In this document: in pieces, positions 10,701 to 19,383 of the stretch
Layout of the letters: every line of letters begins with the position of its first letter
Numbering within the stretch: position 1 is the first letter of the stretch
Origin: an uncultured Lachnospiraceae bacterium
Lineage (GTDB): Bacteria; Bacillota; Clostridia; Lachnospirales; Lachnospiraceae
Reading direction: 5' to 3'
Assembly (NCBI GenBank): GCA_950097145.1
Contig: CATNCF010000008.1
Coordinates: forward strand, 16,936 to 80,935
Length of the DNA stretch: 64,000 nt
Translations under genes and position numbers: made by a program
Notes under the pieces: generated by a model
Seen by the model: the letters and a program-made list of their open reading frames with translations, nothing else
The model's database searches: none
What the model was told of the DNA's origin: nothing

Positions 10701-12735
10701 AGCTTTTCTGCCAGGATGTATTGCAGAGCAAGAACAGTTGGAAACCTTGGCGGACAGCATGTATGACGCAATGGAAGAGCAAAAGATTGAATATGCAGTC
10801 AGTCAGTACAACTCTGACCGTCTCTGTGAATTCTTAAAGCTTTATGCACAGATAGTAAAAGAACAGGAAGGAGGAACCAGAATTGACGCCGCAGAAGAAT
10901 TGCTGAACCGCGCTATGGAAAAAAAAGTGAAACTGCCTCAGAAAAAAGAGAAAACGCAGCTTGATGCAGTAAAGGAATATCTGGCGGAACTGGCGCAGGA
11001 ATGCGGCTGCCATTACCATATGCAGTTATGGATGCCGGTATTGCCGGCTCATATCTATTTGGATGAATTTGAAGCATTTCGCCAGAGATGTTACCAGGAC
11101 GGCAGATGGGCAGAATGGAAAGGGGAGTGGAGCCTGGAATTTGTTCTTGGAAAGGTGGATGATCCAGAAAATCAGAATCAGATGCCGCTGTTAGTAGATT
11201 TTGCAAAGAGCGGACATATTGCCATTCTTGGAACTATTGTCAGTGGAAAAAGTACGATGATGCAGACAATGGTATACGCTCTGATCCATAAGTATACGCC
11301 GCAAATGGTGAATATTTATGCTTTGGATTTCAGCAGCAAAATGATGTCGGCTTTTGAGCAGGCTCCTCATGTGGGCGGCGTGATGTATGAGAATGATTTG
11401 GAGAGGATCAGTAAGTTCTTTAATATGATAAAAGATATTCTGGAAGAGAGGAAGGAATTGTTCCGGGGAGGAAATTACAGCCAGTATGTGCAGATGCATG
11501 GTGTTACATTGCCTGCGATCCTGATTTTTATAGACAACTACGCCTCTTTTAAAGAAAAGACACAAGAAGCTTATGAGGAAATAGTTATTACCCTTTCCAA
11601 AGAGGGCGTAGGACATGGGATATTTCTCATCGTGTCAGGCGGCGGAATTGGGACGAATGACATTACTTCCCGGGTCAGTGAAAATATTACCGCATCTTTG
11701 TGCCTGCAGCTGCAGGATCGGTTTGCTTATATTGATTTTTTGCATAGGAATCAGATTGATGTGATGCCGGAAAGCGGCATGAAAGGAAGAGGTTTGGCAG
11801 ATTGTGAAGGCCGTGTTTTGGAATATCAGACAGCGCTTTCTGTGAAAGCAGAAAATGATTATCAGAGAATGGAGCTCATCCGCACAAAATGTGAAGAGAT
11901 GCAGCAGGCATGGGAAGGAGCGCCTGCAAGAACGATCCCGGAGATTCCGAAAAAGCCGGTGTGGTCTAAGTTCCGCAGCCATGACGAATATGAGAAGCTG
12001 AGCAGTGCAAAGAGTCTGCTGCCAGTTGCTTATGATGCCAAGAATGCTAAAGTATATGGCATAAATCTCCGCAAGATTTATTGTTATATGGCATACGGTA
12101 CAGCAAGATCCGGAAAGACAAATTTCTTAAAAGTATGTATTCAGGCAGCGATGGACAAAGGAGGACAGGTATGTGTCATTGACAATGAGGCCCGTGACCT
12201 TAGGAGATATGAAAAGGAACCTCTTTGTTATGTAACGGACGATGAGGGCGCATTCCAGTTTTTTGAAGAGCTTTTGCCGGTATTTATTGAGCGTAATAAA
12301 GTAAAATGGGATCTTCTGGATCAGGATTGTGAGGAAGATGAGATCATGGATGTGATGGAGAAAAAGGATCCGTATTTTATTTTTATAGCGGATTTCGGCA
12401 ATTTTGTACAGCTTATCAATGATACAGACCATGACATGAAAGACACTTTAATCAATTTGCTGCGAAAGGGACGGCTGCATCACATTTACTTCTTTAGCGC
12501 AATTTCAGTTTCAGACCATGGGCTTTATGATGGAGATGAATTGTATGATGCATTTACCGGATATAAGACAGGCATTCATTTTGGAGGAATTGTGGAGAGC
12601 AGCCCTGTATTAAATTATGATTATGTGCCATACGGGGAGCAGTCGAATGTGGAGGCGCCTGGAATCGGCCTTCTGCCGGGCGTCATGTCAGAGGATGATA
12701 CCGCAAAGATTGTGGTTCCGCTTGCTAGGAGATAG
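7738..12735 (+). CDS. essC: T7SS FtsK/SpoIIIE-type ATPase, EssC-like, with N-terminal FHA domain(s)
   Basis: 1665 aa; FHA-like IGENSENDIS...VSHNHAAL...DKSRNGTYVN; three ATPase domains with P-loops GTTGSGKSET, GTIVSGKSTM, GTARSGKTN. Confidence 0.95.
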   Translation: MNVILSAYSTDAFKEYQLPSFNNADYSITFRSDFFHLKRNLILNLEVMDEVWSIKNDIHYTIWVNDKICKETVKEIKGNDVIRVHTEDGKDIALIVKYVPSLFHAYTKFSLSGVNQITIGENSENDISYNYNQLVSHNHAALERSETGFKIIDKSRNGTYVNFTRIKKESQLEFGAYIDIMGLRMVYLEDCLAIDVKGSGAVVNEKKLRRFMSSAGERTVKVAEDMPSFGKVIYHRAPRILKEPEGEAIEIEAPPQRNTEKTQPLMMAVGPSLTMALPMILGCMMMVSSSAGGSALSMYSGLVMSVMSAVIGVFWSLQNIRQQKKETQEQNTLRFERYSEYLIEKTEEIKNKYEKASKNLFEMYPDASECMNCHEDKGVLWNRNHTHGDFLKHRLGLGMAPFPIRIQAPKKKFSVYKDELEEQPRFIKENYDKLYDVPVVIDLAEHKLIGVIGGADKKGAIAAAKLIAAQAAANNCYTDVKMGFLYDSETSNEEEHWRFAKWLPHVWSEDKKTRYIASNMSQASEVFYELTKVFRSRTEEDKGKKRQEEIPKPYYILFISDLSMLEGELISKYIYDKEDAIGLTTVILTERYEELPNVCDFIIENTAEFQGMYAVNVDESQKQRIAFDHLEENALEDFSRHLSTLQVREMEQGGDIPGSLTFFEMLNVTRPGELLVKELWAKNRTYENIRGMIGVKAGGVPTYLDVHEKYHGPHGLVAGTTGSGKSETLQTYMLSLAVNYSPDDIGFFIIDYKGGGMAHLFDGLPHLIGQISNLSGNQVKRAMISIKSENRRRQRVFTEHGVNNINLYTKLYKNGEASLPVPHLFIIIDEFAELKKEEPDFMRELISVAQVGRSLGVHMILATQKPSGTVDDNIWSNSKFRLCLRVQDKQDSIDMLHKPDAAYITQAGRCYLQVGSDEVYELFQSGYSGATYEEHTEAGNVEIAKLLNLNGKIEMTGNSVKLSRKKKAEYMWMEQLIFCADTAQNVSGAFLPGCIAEQEQLETLADSMYDAMEEQKIEYAVSQYNSDRLCEFLKLYAQIVKEQEGGTRIDAAEELLNRAMEKKVKLPQKKEKTQLDAVKEYLAELAQECGCHYHMQLWMPVLPAHIYLDEFEAFRQRCYQDGRWAEWKGEWSLEFVLGKVDDPENQNQMPLLVDFAKSGHIAILGTIVSGKSTMMQTMVYALIHKYTPQMVNIYALDFSSKMMSAFEQAPHVGGVMYENDLERISKFFNMIKDILEERKELFRGGNYSQYVQMHGVTLPAILIFIDNYASFKEKTQEAYEEIVITLSKEGVGHGIFLIVSGGGIGTNDITSRVSENITASLCLQLQDRFAYIDFLHRNQIDVMPESGMKGRGLADCEGRVLEYQTALSVKAENDYQRMELIRTKCEEMQQAWEGAPARTIPEIPKKPVWSKFRSHDEYEKLSSAKSLLPVAYDAKNAKVYGINLRKIYCYMAYGTARSGKTNFLKVCIQAAMDKGGQVCVIDNEARDLRRYEKEPLCYVTDDEGAFQFFEELLPVFIERNKVKWDLLDQDCEEDEIMDVMEKKDPYFIFIADFGNFVQLINDTDHDMKDTLINLLRKGRLHHIYFFSAISVSDHGLYDGDELYDAFTGYKTGIHFGGIVESSPVLNYDYVPYGEQSNVEAPGIGLLPGVMSEDDTAKIVVPLARR

Positions 12736-12747
12736 GATAAGGGAGAG

Positions 12748-13002
12748 ATGCGTATGATATTGACAGATATTTATATACCTGCAGTTGATGGAAATTACGA
12801 TTTTATGCTGGATGAAAATGTGCCGGTCTCCCAGATTATGGAGGAGATTTGCGGAATGATTTCCAAGAAAGTGAAAGAGGATGTGCCAGAAGATATCAGT
12901 GCATTCGCACTGTATTCTCTGGACGCTAAGCTGCCGCTGGATTGGGGAAAGAGCCTGCATGCCAATGGAATAAAGGATGGGAGCAGACTGCTTTTCATAT
13001 AA
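12748..13002 (+). CDS. YukD/EsaB-type ubiquitin-like protein
   Basis: 84-aa protein directly after EssC; ILTDIYIPAVDGNYDFMLDENVPVSQIMEEI...GSRLLFI. Confidence 0.8.
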   Translation: MRMILTDIYIPAVDGNYDFMLDENVPVSQIMEEICGMISKKVKEDVPEDISAFALYSLDAKLPLDWGKSLHANGIKDGSRLLFI

Positions 13003-13014
13003 GGGAGGAAGACT

Positions 13015-13317
13015 ATGGTCAGTAAAATAAGAATTAACACAAACAGACTGAAAACAGACGCGGAGCGCATGAACGGATATATCAAGGAAATCAAAAATGA
13101 GATAGAGGATATGAAGAGAAGCGTTTCTGAATTAGATGCAATGTGGGATGGAACCAGCAGCGAAGCATTTAAAAAAGCATTTTTAGACGATATGAACGCC
13201 ATAGCCAATGTCATAAAAAATCTGGAAGGGATTCATGCCTATGAGACTAACGCAAAGACAGAATATGAAAATTGTGAAAAGAGCGTTTCTGCACTGATTT
13301 CAGAAATCAAGATATAG
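13015..13317 (+). CDS. WXG100 family protein
   Basis: ~100 aa helical protein with central MWDGTSSEAF. Confidence 0.9.
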   Translation: MVSKIRINTNRLKTDAERMNGYIKEIKNEIEDMKRSVSELDAMWDGTSSEAFKKAFLDDMNAIANVIKNLEGIHAYETNAKTEYENCEKSVSALISEIKI

Positions 13318-13331
13318 GAGGGGGTATTAGA

Positions 13332-13649
13332 ATGGCAGATGTTCGGCTGAAAGTGTCCATAGATGAGATGAAGCGCAAAGCCAATGAGCTTACAAAGCAG
13401 ATTAATAAAGTAGAAAAAAACTGGAACAGAATACAGGATACGGTGAATGCGTCTAAATCTTATTGGGAAGGGGATGCAGGGGATGTCCACAGAAAATTTT
13501 TAAAGGATCATGAAGAAGACGTTCAGACAATGCTGAAGCGTTTGAAAGAACATCCCAGGGATCTTCTGGATATGGCAGGGATTTATCTAAGCGCAGAAGA
13601 GCAGGCGAAGCAGTTGGCAAAAGCATTGCCGAAAGATGTGATCAGATAA
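13332..13649 (+). CDS. WXG100 family protein
   Basis: Central SYWEGDAGDVH motif, ~105 aa helical. Confidence 0.85.
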   Translation: MADVRLKVSIDEMKRKANELTKQINKVEKNWNRIQDTVNASKSYWEGDAGDVHRKFLKDHEEDVQTMLKRLKEHPRDLLDMAGIYLSAEEQAKQLAKALPKDVIR

Positions 13650-13661
13650 AGGAGGGGGCAG

Positions 13662-13982
13662 ATGGCACAGTCATTGCATACCATTGAAGTTAATTATACG
13701 AAAGCGCTGCAGCAGGCGCAAAAGCTAGAAGAGGTCGCCAGGAAAATCGAAACTCTCACAGAGGAGCAGTGCCAGGCATGTTTTCATGAGTTGTCTTCTA
13801 ATTGGAAGGGGGACAATGCGGATGCTTTTTTGAAAAAAGGGAAGCGCTGGAACAATGATTTAAAGAAATCAGCAAAAAATTTAAAAGATACAGGAGCCGC
13901 CATACGGGAAATTGCCCAGAGGACATATGAAGCAGAGAAGCGCGCTTATGAGATTGCCCAGATCAGAATCTATAATAAGTGA
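13662..13982 (+). CDS. WXG100 family protein
   Basis: Central NWKGDNADAF motif. Confidence 0.85.
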   Translation: MAQSLHTIEVNYTKALQQAQKLEEVARKIETLTEEQCQACFHELSSNWKGDNADAFLKKGKRWNNDLKKSAKNLKDTGAAIREIAQRTYEAEKRAYEIAQIRIYNK

Positions 13983-14066
13983 GGCGGAACATGAGGGAGA
14001 TCTTAGGATGTGTGGCATAGCGATACATTAGAAGATAAAATTAATAAAAAAAAGGAGGTCATACAT

Positions 14067-14372
14067 ATGGCAAACACAATTACAGTAACTACAAAAGATC
14101 TAAAAGCGAGGGGTAACGATCTGCAGAGATATAATAAAGATCTGAAAGCAAAAATCAATGATTTGAAATCTCAGGAGAAGACCCTAAACGGGATGTGGGA
14201 AGGCGAGGCAAACGAGGCGTTCCACAAAGCATTTACAAAAGATGTACAGCAAATGGATGAGTTTTACAAGTTGATTGAAAAATATGTCAAAAATTTGGAT
14301 GAGATTGCAAAATCTTATGATCAGGCGGAAAAAAAGAACCAGCAGACGGCCACGAAGCGGAGCTATAAATAG
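14067..14372 (+). CDS. WXG100 family protein
   Basis: Central MWEGEANEAF and C-terminal SYDQAEKKNQ (YxxxE); start ATG 14067 after AAAGGAGG. Confidence 0.9.
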   Translation: MANTITVTTKDLKARGNDLQRYNKDLKAKINDLKSQEKTLNGMWEGEANEAFHKAFTKDVQQMDEFYKLIEKYVKNLDEIAKSYDQAEKKNQQTATKRSYK

Positions 14373-14423
14373 TGTGGGTATTTAGGTCGGAGAACGTAAG
14401 AAAAGAAAGAGAGGAAATATAAT

Positions 14424-14741
14424 ATGACAGGGACATTGAAGGTAGATACAAAAAGCTTGACAAAAGCTGCAAATTCTTTTAAGACAACAGGAAGCCAGAT
14501 TCAGAAACTGACTCAGAATATGATGGATACGGTGAATAAACTGACGGGGAATGTGTGGAGCGGTGACGCCGCCAAGGCGTATACCACACAGTTTAAAGGA
14601 CTGCAGGATGATATGCAGAGAATGCATAGGATGATCAATGAGCATGTAAGTGATCTTACAGCCATGGCTAAGGAATATGAGCAGTCCGAACAAAAGAACC
14701 AGCAGCTTGCCAAAGCACTTGCGAAAGACGTGATCAAATAA
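14424..14741 (+). CDS. WXG100 family protein
   Basis: Central NVWSGDAAKAY and C-terminal EYEQSEQKNQQ (YxxxE). Confidence 0.9.
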   Translation: MTGTLKVDTKSLTKAANSFKTTGSQIQKLTQNMMDTVNKLTGNVWSGDAAKAYTTQFKGLQDDMQRMHRMINEHVSDLTAMAKEYEQSEQKNQQLAKALAKDVIK

Positions 14742-16217
14742 ATGGAAATGACGGGGAAAAAGAAGATGTTCAAAAAGGCAGGGAAGATGATGGCGCTGGC
14801 AGTCTTCTTTTTCTCTGTATTTTTGACAAAAGTGGTTTTGGCTTCCGGGAGCGCAGTGGAAGATGCAGAGAATGGCATTGTAAGAGTTGTAAGCGGTTTC
14901 ATTGACGGTAAGGGGGAGTTTCAAGAACTAAAGTCCGGCTGCGGATTCTTGATTAGCAATATGGAGAGTTCTGCAGTTATGATTACAAACCAGAGTGTTG
15001 TCTCTTGTTCCGCAGGTGAAATAAAAAACTTCTGTAAGAAACATGATATGAACCGTGAGAACATACAGGAAACCGGGTGTATACGCATCATTGTAAAAGG
15101 GGATGTGACCGTGGAGGCATCGGTTTTGACGGAAAGTAAGGAGCAGGATTACTGTATTTTGTCAGTGGCAAATGCGCTTAGTGAAAAGAGTGCGCTGAAA
15201 TTAGGGGACGCCTCTAAACAAAAAAAAGGAGATAAAGTGTTTGCCCTGGGTTTTGCCGATGAACCAGGGCAGATCGCATATTCAAAAGAAGATGTGGAAC
15301 TTAGGACTGGGACGTTAAATGCTGCAGGAGTGGATCAGGAAGGCAAATACCTGAGCCATTCCATACCAATTACAAAGGGATTGGAAGGCAGTCCCCTGCT
15401 GGATGCAGACGGATATGTCATTGGTTTAAACTGTACAGAGGCGGCGGACTCATCAGACCGTTCTGGTTATGCCCTTTCCATCCATGAGATTGTGGACGTG
15501 CTGGATAATTTTTCGCTGTACTATGGAAGTGATACGATGGATGAATCATACATCCAGTTAAAAAAGTTTTATGAGAAATGTCAGATCATCTTATCCAAAG
15601 GCGGCTTTAAAGCGGATTCCATGGAGCCGTTCCGTGAGGCTCTTGAGGCGGCAGGGGAGACCCTGGAACAAGAATATCCTCAAGAAGAAGCTCTTGTGTC
15701 TGCATTCCGGACGCTGAAAGAGGCGAAAGAGGCTCTTATTCCCAAAATGGAGACGATTGTGAAGATTATCCTTGTTCTTGCAGTTTGTATCATAGGGGCG
15801 TTTCTGTGGCTTGTGGCATTAATTATTTTAAATGCGAAAGAAAAGAAGCTGGAACGCAGGCTGCAGGCGTCGGGAAACATAGGGCAGGATACTGCCGGAC
15901 AGAAGGTAAGAAAGCAAAGCAGGAAGCTGATATTGGTAAATGACAAGACAGGAGAGGACATAGAAGTGAGCAAAGATTCTTTTGTCATCGGTTCGGGCCG
16001 GGAAATGGCGGATTACTGTGTCACAGGAAATCGGGCGGTCAGCAGGAAACATGCAGTGATAAAGAAAGAAAAAGACAGCTTTCAGATTACAGATTTAGGA
16101 TCTTTGAATGGGACTTGTGTGAACGGCGTAAAGATTGCACCAGGAAACGCTGTGGAATTGAAGGGGGGAGATGAGATCGTCATGGCGGGAGAGGCATTTT
16201 CTGTAAAGGAATGTTAG
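14742..16217 (+). CDS. Trypsin-like-fold (apparently catalytically degenerate) membrane protein with cytoplasmic FHA domain
   Basis: Signal/TM N-terminus, HtrA-like core (CGFLISN...ITNQSVV...QDYCILSV...GLEGSPLLDADGYVIGLN), TM IILVLAVCIIGAFLWLVALIIL, then FHA (AVSRKHAVI...DLGSLNGTCVNG). Confidence 0.75.
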   Translation: MEMTGKKKMFKKAGKMMALAVFFFSVFLTKVVLASGSAVEDAENGIVRVVSGFIDGKGEFQELKSGCGFLISNMESSAVMITNQSVVSCSAGEIKNFCKKHDMNRENIQETGCIRIIVKGDVTVEASVLTESKEQDYCILSVANALSEKSALKLGDASKQKKGDKVFALGFADEPGQIAYSKEDVELRTGTLNAAGVDQEGKYLSHSIPITKGLEGSPLLDADGYVIGLNCTEAADSSDRSGYALSIHEIVDVLDNFSLYYGSDTMDESYIQLKKFYEKCQIILSKGGFKADSMEPFREALEAAGETLEQEYPQEEALVSAFRTLKEAKEALIPKMETIVKIILVLAVCIIGAFLWLVALIILNAKEKKLERRLQASGNIGQDTAGQKVRKQSRKLILVNDKTGEDIEVSKDSFVIGSGREMADYCVTGNRAVSRKHAVIKKEKDSFQITDLGSLNGTCVNGVKIAPGNAVELKGGDEIVMAGEAFSVKEC

Positions 16218-16239
16218 ATGAATTTGAGAGGAGACAGAG

Positions 16240-16515
16240 ATGGAAAACAAAACATATTTGCCGATAGGATCCGTTGTTTTGCTAGAGGGGCAGAAAAAAA
16301 GAGTGATGATTACCGGACGCAGGGTAATCAGCCAGTCAGAAGGCCTGGAATATGATTATCGGGGGTGTTTTTATCCAGAAGGTGTGACGGGGGAGCGTGA
16401 TGTTCTTGTGTTTAACCGTTCCGATATTAGTATGATTTATTTTATTGGGTTTCAGGATATTGAAGAATTGGCATTCCGTCAGATGGTTTTAAAGGAAGAT
16501 AATTTGGACAATTAG
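16240..16515 (+). CDS. DUF4176 family protein
   Basis: LPIGSVVLLEGQKKRVMITGR...YPEGVTGE...IYFIGFQDIEELAFR; paralogue of 19081-19383. Confidence 0.85.
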   Translation: MENKTYLPIGSVVLLEGQKKRVMITGRRVISQSEGLEYDYRGCFYPEGVTGERDVLVFNRSDISMIYFIGFQDIEELAFRQMVLKEDNLDN

Positions 16516-16528
16516 AAGGAGTGAGGGG

Positions 16529-17560
16529 ATGGCAGAATTTGAAATTGCGCCGGATAAGGCCAGGCATTCAGCAGGAGAACTTAAGAGCTGTTCTAATAAG
16601 CTTAAAAGTTATGGAAACCAGGTAGAGAGTACGGTGAATTCACTGCGTCAATTGGGTGACAGTACGGAATATATCAAGACGGCGCTTCGGGCAATTTTGG
16701 AAGATATAAGGAAACAGCAGCAGGAGGCAGATGATTTCAGCGAAAAACTAAAAAGGATTGTTACTCTCTATCAGTCGGCGGAGAAAGAAATCGGGGCTTA
16801 TGCCCAAAATGCGGCAGCAAACAGCCCGCAGAACGGGGGAGGAAGCGGAGAAGAAAATCCATGGGATTACTTTCTGGAAGCTCTTTATCAAGCCGTAGCA
16901 GGTGACTTCGCAGACGTTGACGGAAATCTTCTGGGGACGGTTCTAAGTGTTGTAATAGGTTTTGTTCCCTATGCGGGCCAAATTGCAGACGTCAGAGATC
17001 TGGTGGCGGATATTTACCATCTGATTGATGACGGCCCCACAACAGAAGAATGGGTGGCATTGGGATTTACCGTGATAGGAATTCTTCCGGGAGTGGGAGA
17101 TGCCCTAAAGCATGGAGATGAAGTGGGGGATGCATTGAAAGCATTGTTTAAAAATGCAGATTATGCAGATGAAGCAGCAGATCTGGTGAAAAATTTTTTT
17201 AAAAAGGGAGACGATGTAGTTTCTGCTGTAGGAAAGAAAATAGATGATTTTAATAAGGAATTTAAAAATAATATAGGCAAAAAGATAGATGACTTTGTCA
17301 ACAATTATCCAGCAGGCAGTACAATAAAGGATGGCATAGAACAAGTGAAAAATGCGGTGAAAAATAATAAGTACGTGCAGGCCGTAGATGAATTTTTAGA
17401 TAAAACATATACAAAAGGAACATTTGAGATATCTGGAAAGAAAGTGCTGGAAGGCATAAAAGACGAATGGATAGATGATTTTAAGGAAAATGTGGTGAAT
17501 AACGTGATAAATTTTGTAACAGGAAAAGAAAAAAATCAGGAAGAACCAATGCCAGAATAA
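16529..17560 (+). CDS. Putative T7SS effector: WXG-like helical N-terminus, hydrophobic pre-toxin-like middle, Lys/Asp-rich C-terminus
   Basis: N-terminal ~100 aa helical; middle VGF/IGFVPYAGQIADVRDLVADIYHLIDDG...LGFTVIGILPGVGDALK resembles pre-toxin segments of polymorphic toxins. Confidence 0.6.
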   Translation: MAEFEIAPDKARHSAGELKSCSNKLKSYGNQVESTVNSLRQLGDSTEYIKTALRAILEDIRKQQQEADDFSEKLKRIVTLYQSAEKEIGAYAQNAAANSPQNGGGSGEENPWDYFLEALYQAVAGDFADVDGNLLGTVLSVVIGFVPYAGQIADVRDLVADIYHLIDDGPTTEEWVALGFTVIGILPGVGDALKHGDEVGDALKALFKNADYADEAADLVKNFFKKGDDVVSAVGKKIDDFNKEFKNNIGKKIDDFVNNYPAGSTIKDGIEQVKNAVKNNKYVQAVDEFLDKTYTKGTFEISGKKVLEGIKDEWIDDFKENVVNNVINFVTGKEKNQEEPMPE

Positions 17561-17572
17561 GAGGGAGCGTAT

Positions 17573-18001
17573 ATGGGAGCTATGATTGGTTATGTGCTGG
17601 CAGCGCTGTTTGCCGCAATGGCCCTTTTGTTCCTTATGCTGTTTGTGACAGCAGATGCCATTCGGACAAAAGAGTACATACGGGCAGAGCGTACCATGGC
17701 AAAAGTAAAAGGCAGCGCCGGAGAAAGCAGGACTTCAAATTATGGGCTTTTACAGACAGCAGCAAAATATTATAGTTACAATGTGACATTTGTAGTTCAG
17801 GGGCAAACATATTCAGGAAGGTACTTAAGTAAAAAGAATTGTTTGAATACAGGGGACGATGTGGAGGTGCGTTATGTCATTTCAAGGGATGGCGCAGCAG
17901 AAATTGTGAATCGCAACATCAAAGACAGATTTCTTCGATTTTTATTGTGTGCGGGCATTGGGGTCTTTACTTCGCTTTTATATATTATCTTTATCTTATA
18001 G
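17573..18001 (+). CDS. DUF3592-like small membrane protein (candidate effector partner)
   Basis: TM - soluble beta region (YYSYNVTFVVQGQTYSGRYLSKKN...GDDVEVRY) - TM. Confidence 0.55.
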   Translation: MGAMIGYVLAALFAAMALLFLMLFVTADAIRTKEYIRAERTMAKVKGSAGESRTSNYGLLQTAAKYYSYNVTFVVQGQTYSGRYLSKKNCLNTGDDVEVRYVISRDGAAEIVNRNIKDRFLRFLLCAGIGVFTSLLYIIFIL

Positions 18002-18028
18002 GAAACAACAGACAGAGGGAGGGATGTT

Positions 18029-19078
18029 ATGCCAGAATTTGAAGTAGATTCGGAAAAATTAAAAAAACAGGCAGGAACTGTGAAAGAAATTTCAGGGAAA
18101 CTGACATTGTATAATATGCAGATTTTGGCGGTTTCCCGCAGTTTAAACGGAGTGATTGGAAGTTCTTATGGCAGTATCTCAAAGAGTTTGGGCACGATCA
18201 TGGCAAACCTGGACAAAAGCAAAAAAACGGCGGATACAATGGAGGCTGTATTGACCGATGTGTCAAAACGGTATTCAGATACAGAAAAGGCGGTTGTCCG
18301 TAAGGCCACAAAAGTATTTGTGAAATATCATGCGTCCGCCGGATTTGGAAATGTATCTGCCGATGCATCCGCAGGAGACGGGAAAGCCTCTGCAAAGGCT
18401 GAAGCGTCAATCTGGGAAGGCAAGGGAGGCGTAGATGTGGAAGACGGACTTTTTGCCGCTAATGGATCAGTAACTGTGGGCGGAGTGTCCGCATCCGCTT
18501 CCGGGAGTCTGGAAGCATGGAAGGCGTCAGGCAAAGTGGAGGCTTCCGCAGCAGTTTTGAGCGCCGCAGGATCGGCTTCCGCATTAGGAGGTCTGGCCTC
18601 TATGAAAGCGAACGGGTCTGTGGTCAGCGCGCAGGCAGGGGTGTCAGGCCAGGCGACAGCAACTGGAATCAAAGGTTCTGCACAGGCAAAGGCTTCTGTG
18701 GCGGAAGGTTCTGCAAAAGCGCAGGCAGGCGTTGAAAAATACAATGCGAATGTGAAAGCGTCCGGAGCTGTAATCGGTGCAGAAGCCTCCGCGAAAGCCA
18801 GCTTTGGCGTGTATGAAAACGATAATGGCAAAACGGTAATCGGCGCACAGGCCAAAGCAGGTGCGGAGGCTTACCTTGCAAAAGGGGAAGTAAAAGGAAG
18901 CTTTACCTTTATGGGTATTGAAGTCTCAGCATCATTAGAAGGCAAGGCGGGGGCTGTGGGCGGAACAGCGAAAGCTGGATTAGACAACCATTCCGTCGAG
19001 CTTGGCGCCAGCCTTTCCGCATTGCTTGGAGTAGGTTTTGATTTGAAAGTAGACTGGTCAAACTTTGGATTATGGTAG
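18029..19078 (+). CDS. Putative T7SS-secreted protein: WXG-like N-terminus plus ~250-aa Ala/Ser/Gly/Lys-rich alternating repeat region
   Basis: N-terminus MPEFEVDSEKLKKQAGTVKEISGKL parallels 16529 protein; C-terminal region such as ASGKVEASAAVLSAAGSASALGG...AKASFGVYENDNGKTVIGAQAKAGAEAYL. Confidence 0.6.
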   Translation: MPEFEVDSEKLKKQAGTVKEISGKLTLYNMQILAVSRSLNGVIGSSYGSISKSLGTIMANLDKSKKTADTMEAVLTDVSKRYSDTEKAVVRKATKVFVKYHASAGFGNVSADASAGDGKASAKAEASIWEGKGGVDVEDGLFAANGSVTVGGVSASASGSLEAWKASGKVEASAAVLSAAGSASALGGLASMKANGSVVSAQAGVSGQATATGIKGSAQAKASVAEGSAKAQAGVEKYNANVKASGAVIGAEASAKASFGVYENDNGKTVIGAQAKAGAEAYLAKGEVKGSFTFMGIEVSASLEGKAGAVGGTAKAGLDNHSVELGASLSALLGVGFDLKVDWSNFGLW

Positions 19079-19080
19079 GA

Positions 19081-19383
19081 GGAACAATTATGAAAGAATT
19101 TTTACCGATTGGTTCAGTTGTGCTGTTAAAAGGCGCAGAAAAAAAATTAATGATCATCGGACGCGTGCAGGTCTGTGAGGGGAAAGTACATAAGTATTCA
19201 GGCGTGCTGTACCCGGAGGGGTATCTCGGCGGTGATCAGTTATATCTTTTTGAAGAGGAGGATATTGAGCGGATTTACTATATGGGAATGCAGGATCAGG
19301 AGGAACTGGCATTTCGTAAGGCATTGACAGAGAATGTCCTAAAAGAACAAAAAGCCGCAGAGGAGAATGAAGCAAAGGCATGA
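19081..19383 (+). CDS. DUF4176 family protein
   Basis: FLPIGSVVLLKGAEKKLMIIGR...YPEGYLGG...IYYMGMQDQEELAFRKAL; probable start at or near 19090. Confidence 0.85.
   Translation, partial: GTIMKEFLPIGSVVLLKGAEKKLMIIGRVQVCEGKVHKYSGVLYPEGYLGGDQLYLFEEEDIERIYYMGMQDQEELAFRKALTENVLKEQKAAEENEAKA

Noticed and set aside
14382-14924. 180- and 129-aa reverse ORFs
   Set aside because: Opposite the last WXG100 gene and the start of the FHA pseudoprotease; no supporting signals
18328-18855. 175-aa reverse-strand ORF (Ala/Pro/Thr-rich)
   Set aside because: Antisense shadow of the low-complexity Ala/Ser/Gly repeat region of the 18029 gene; no RBS or family resemblance
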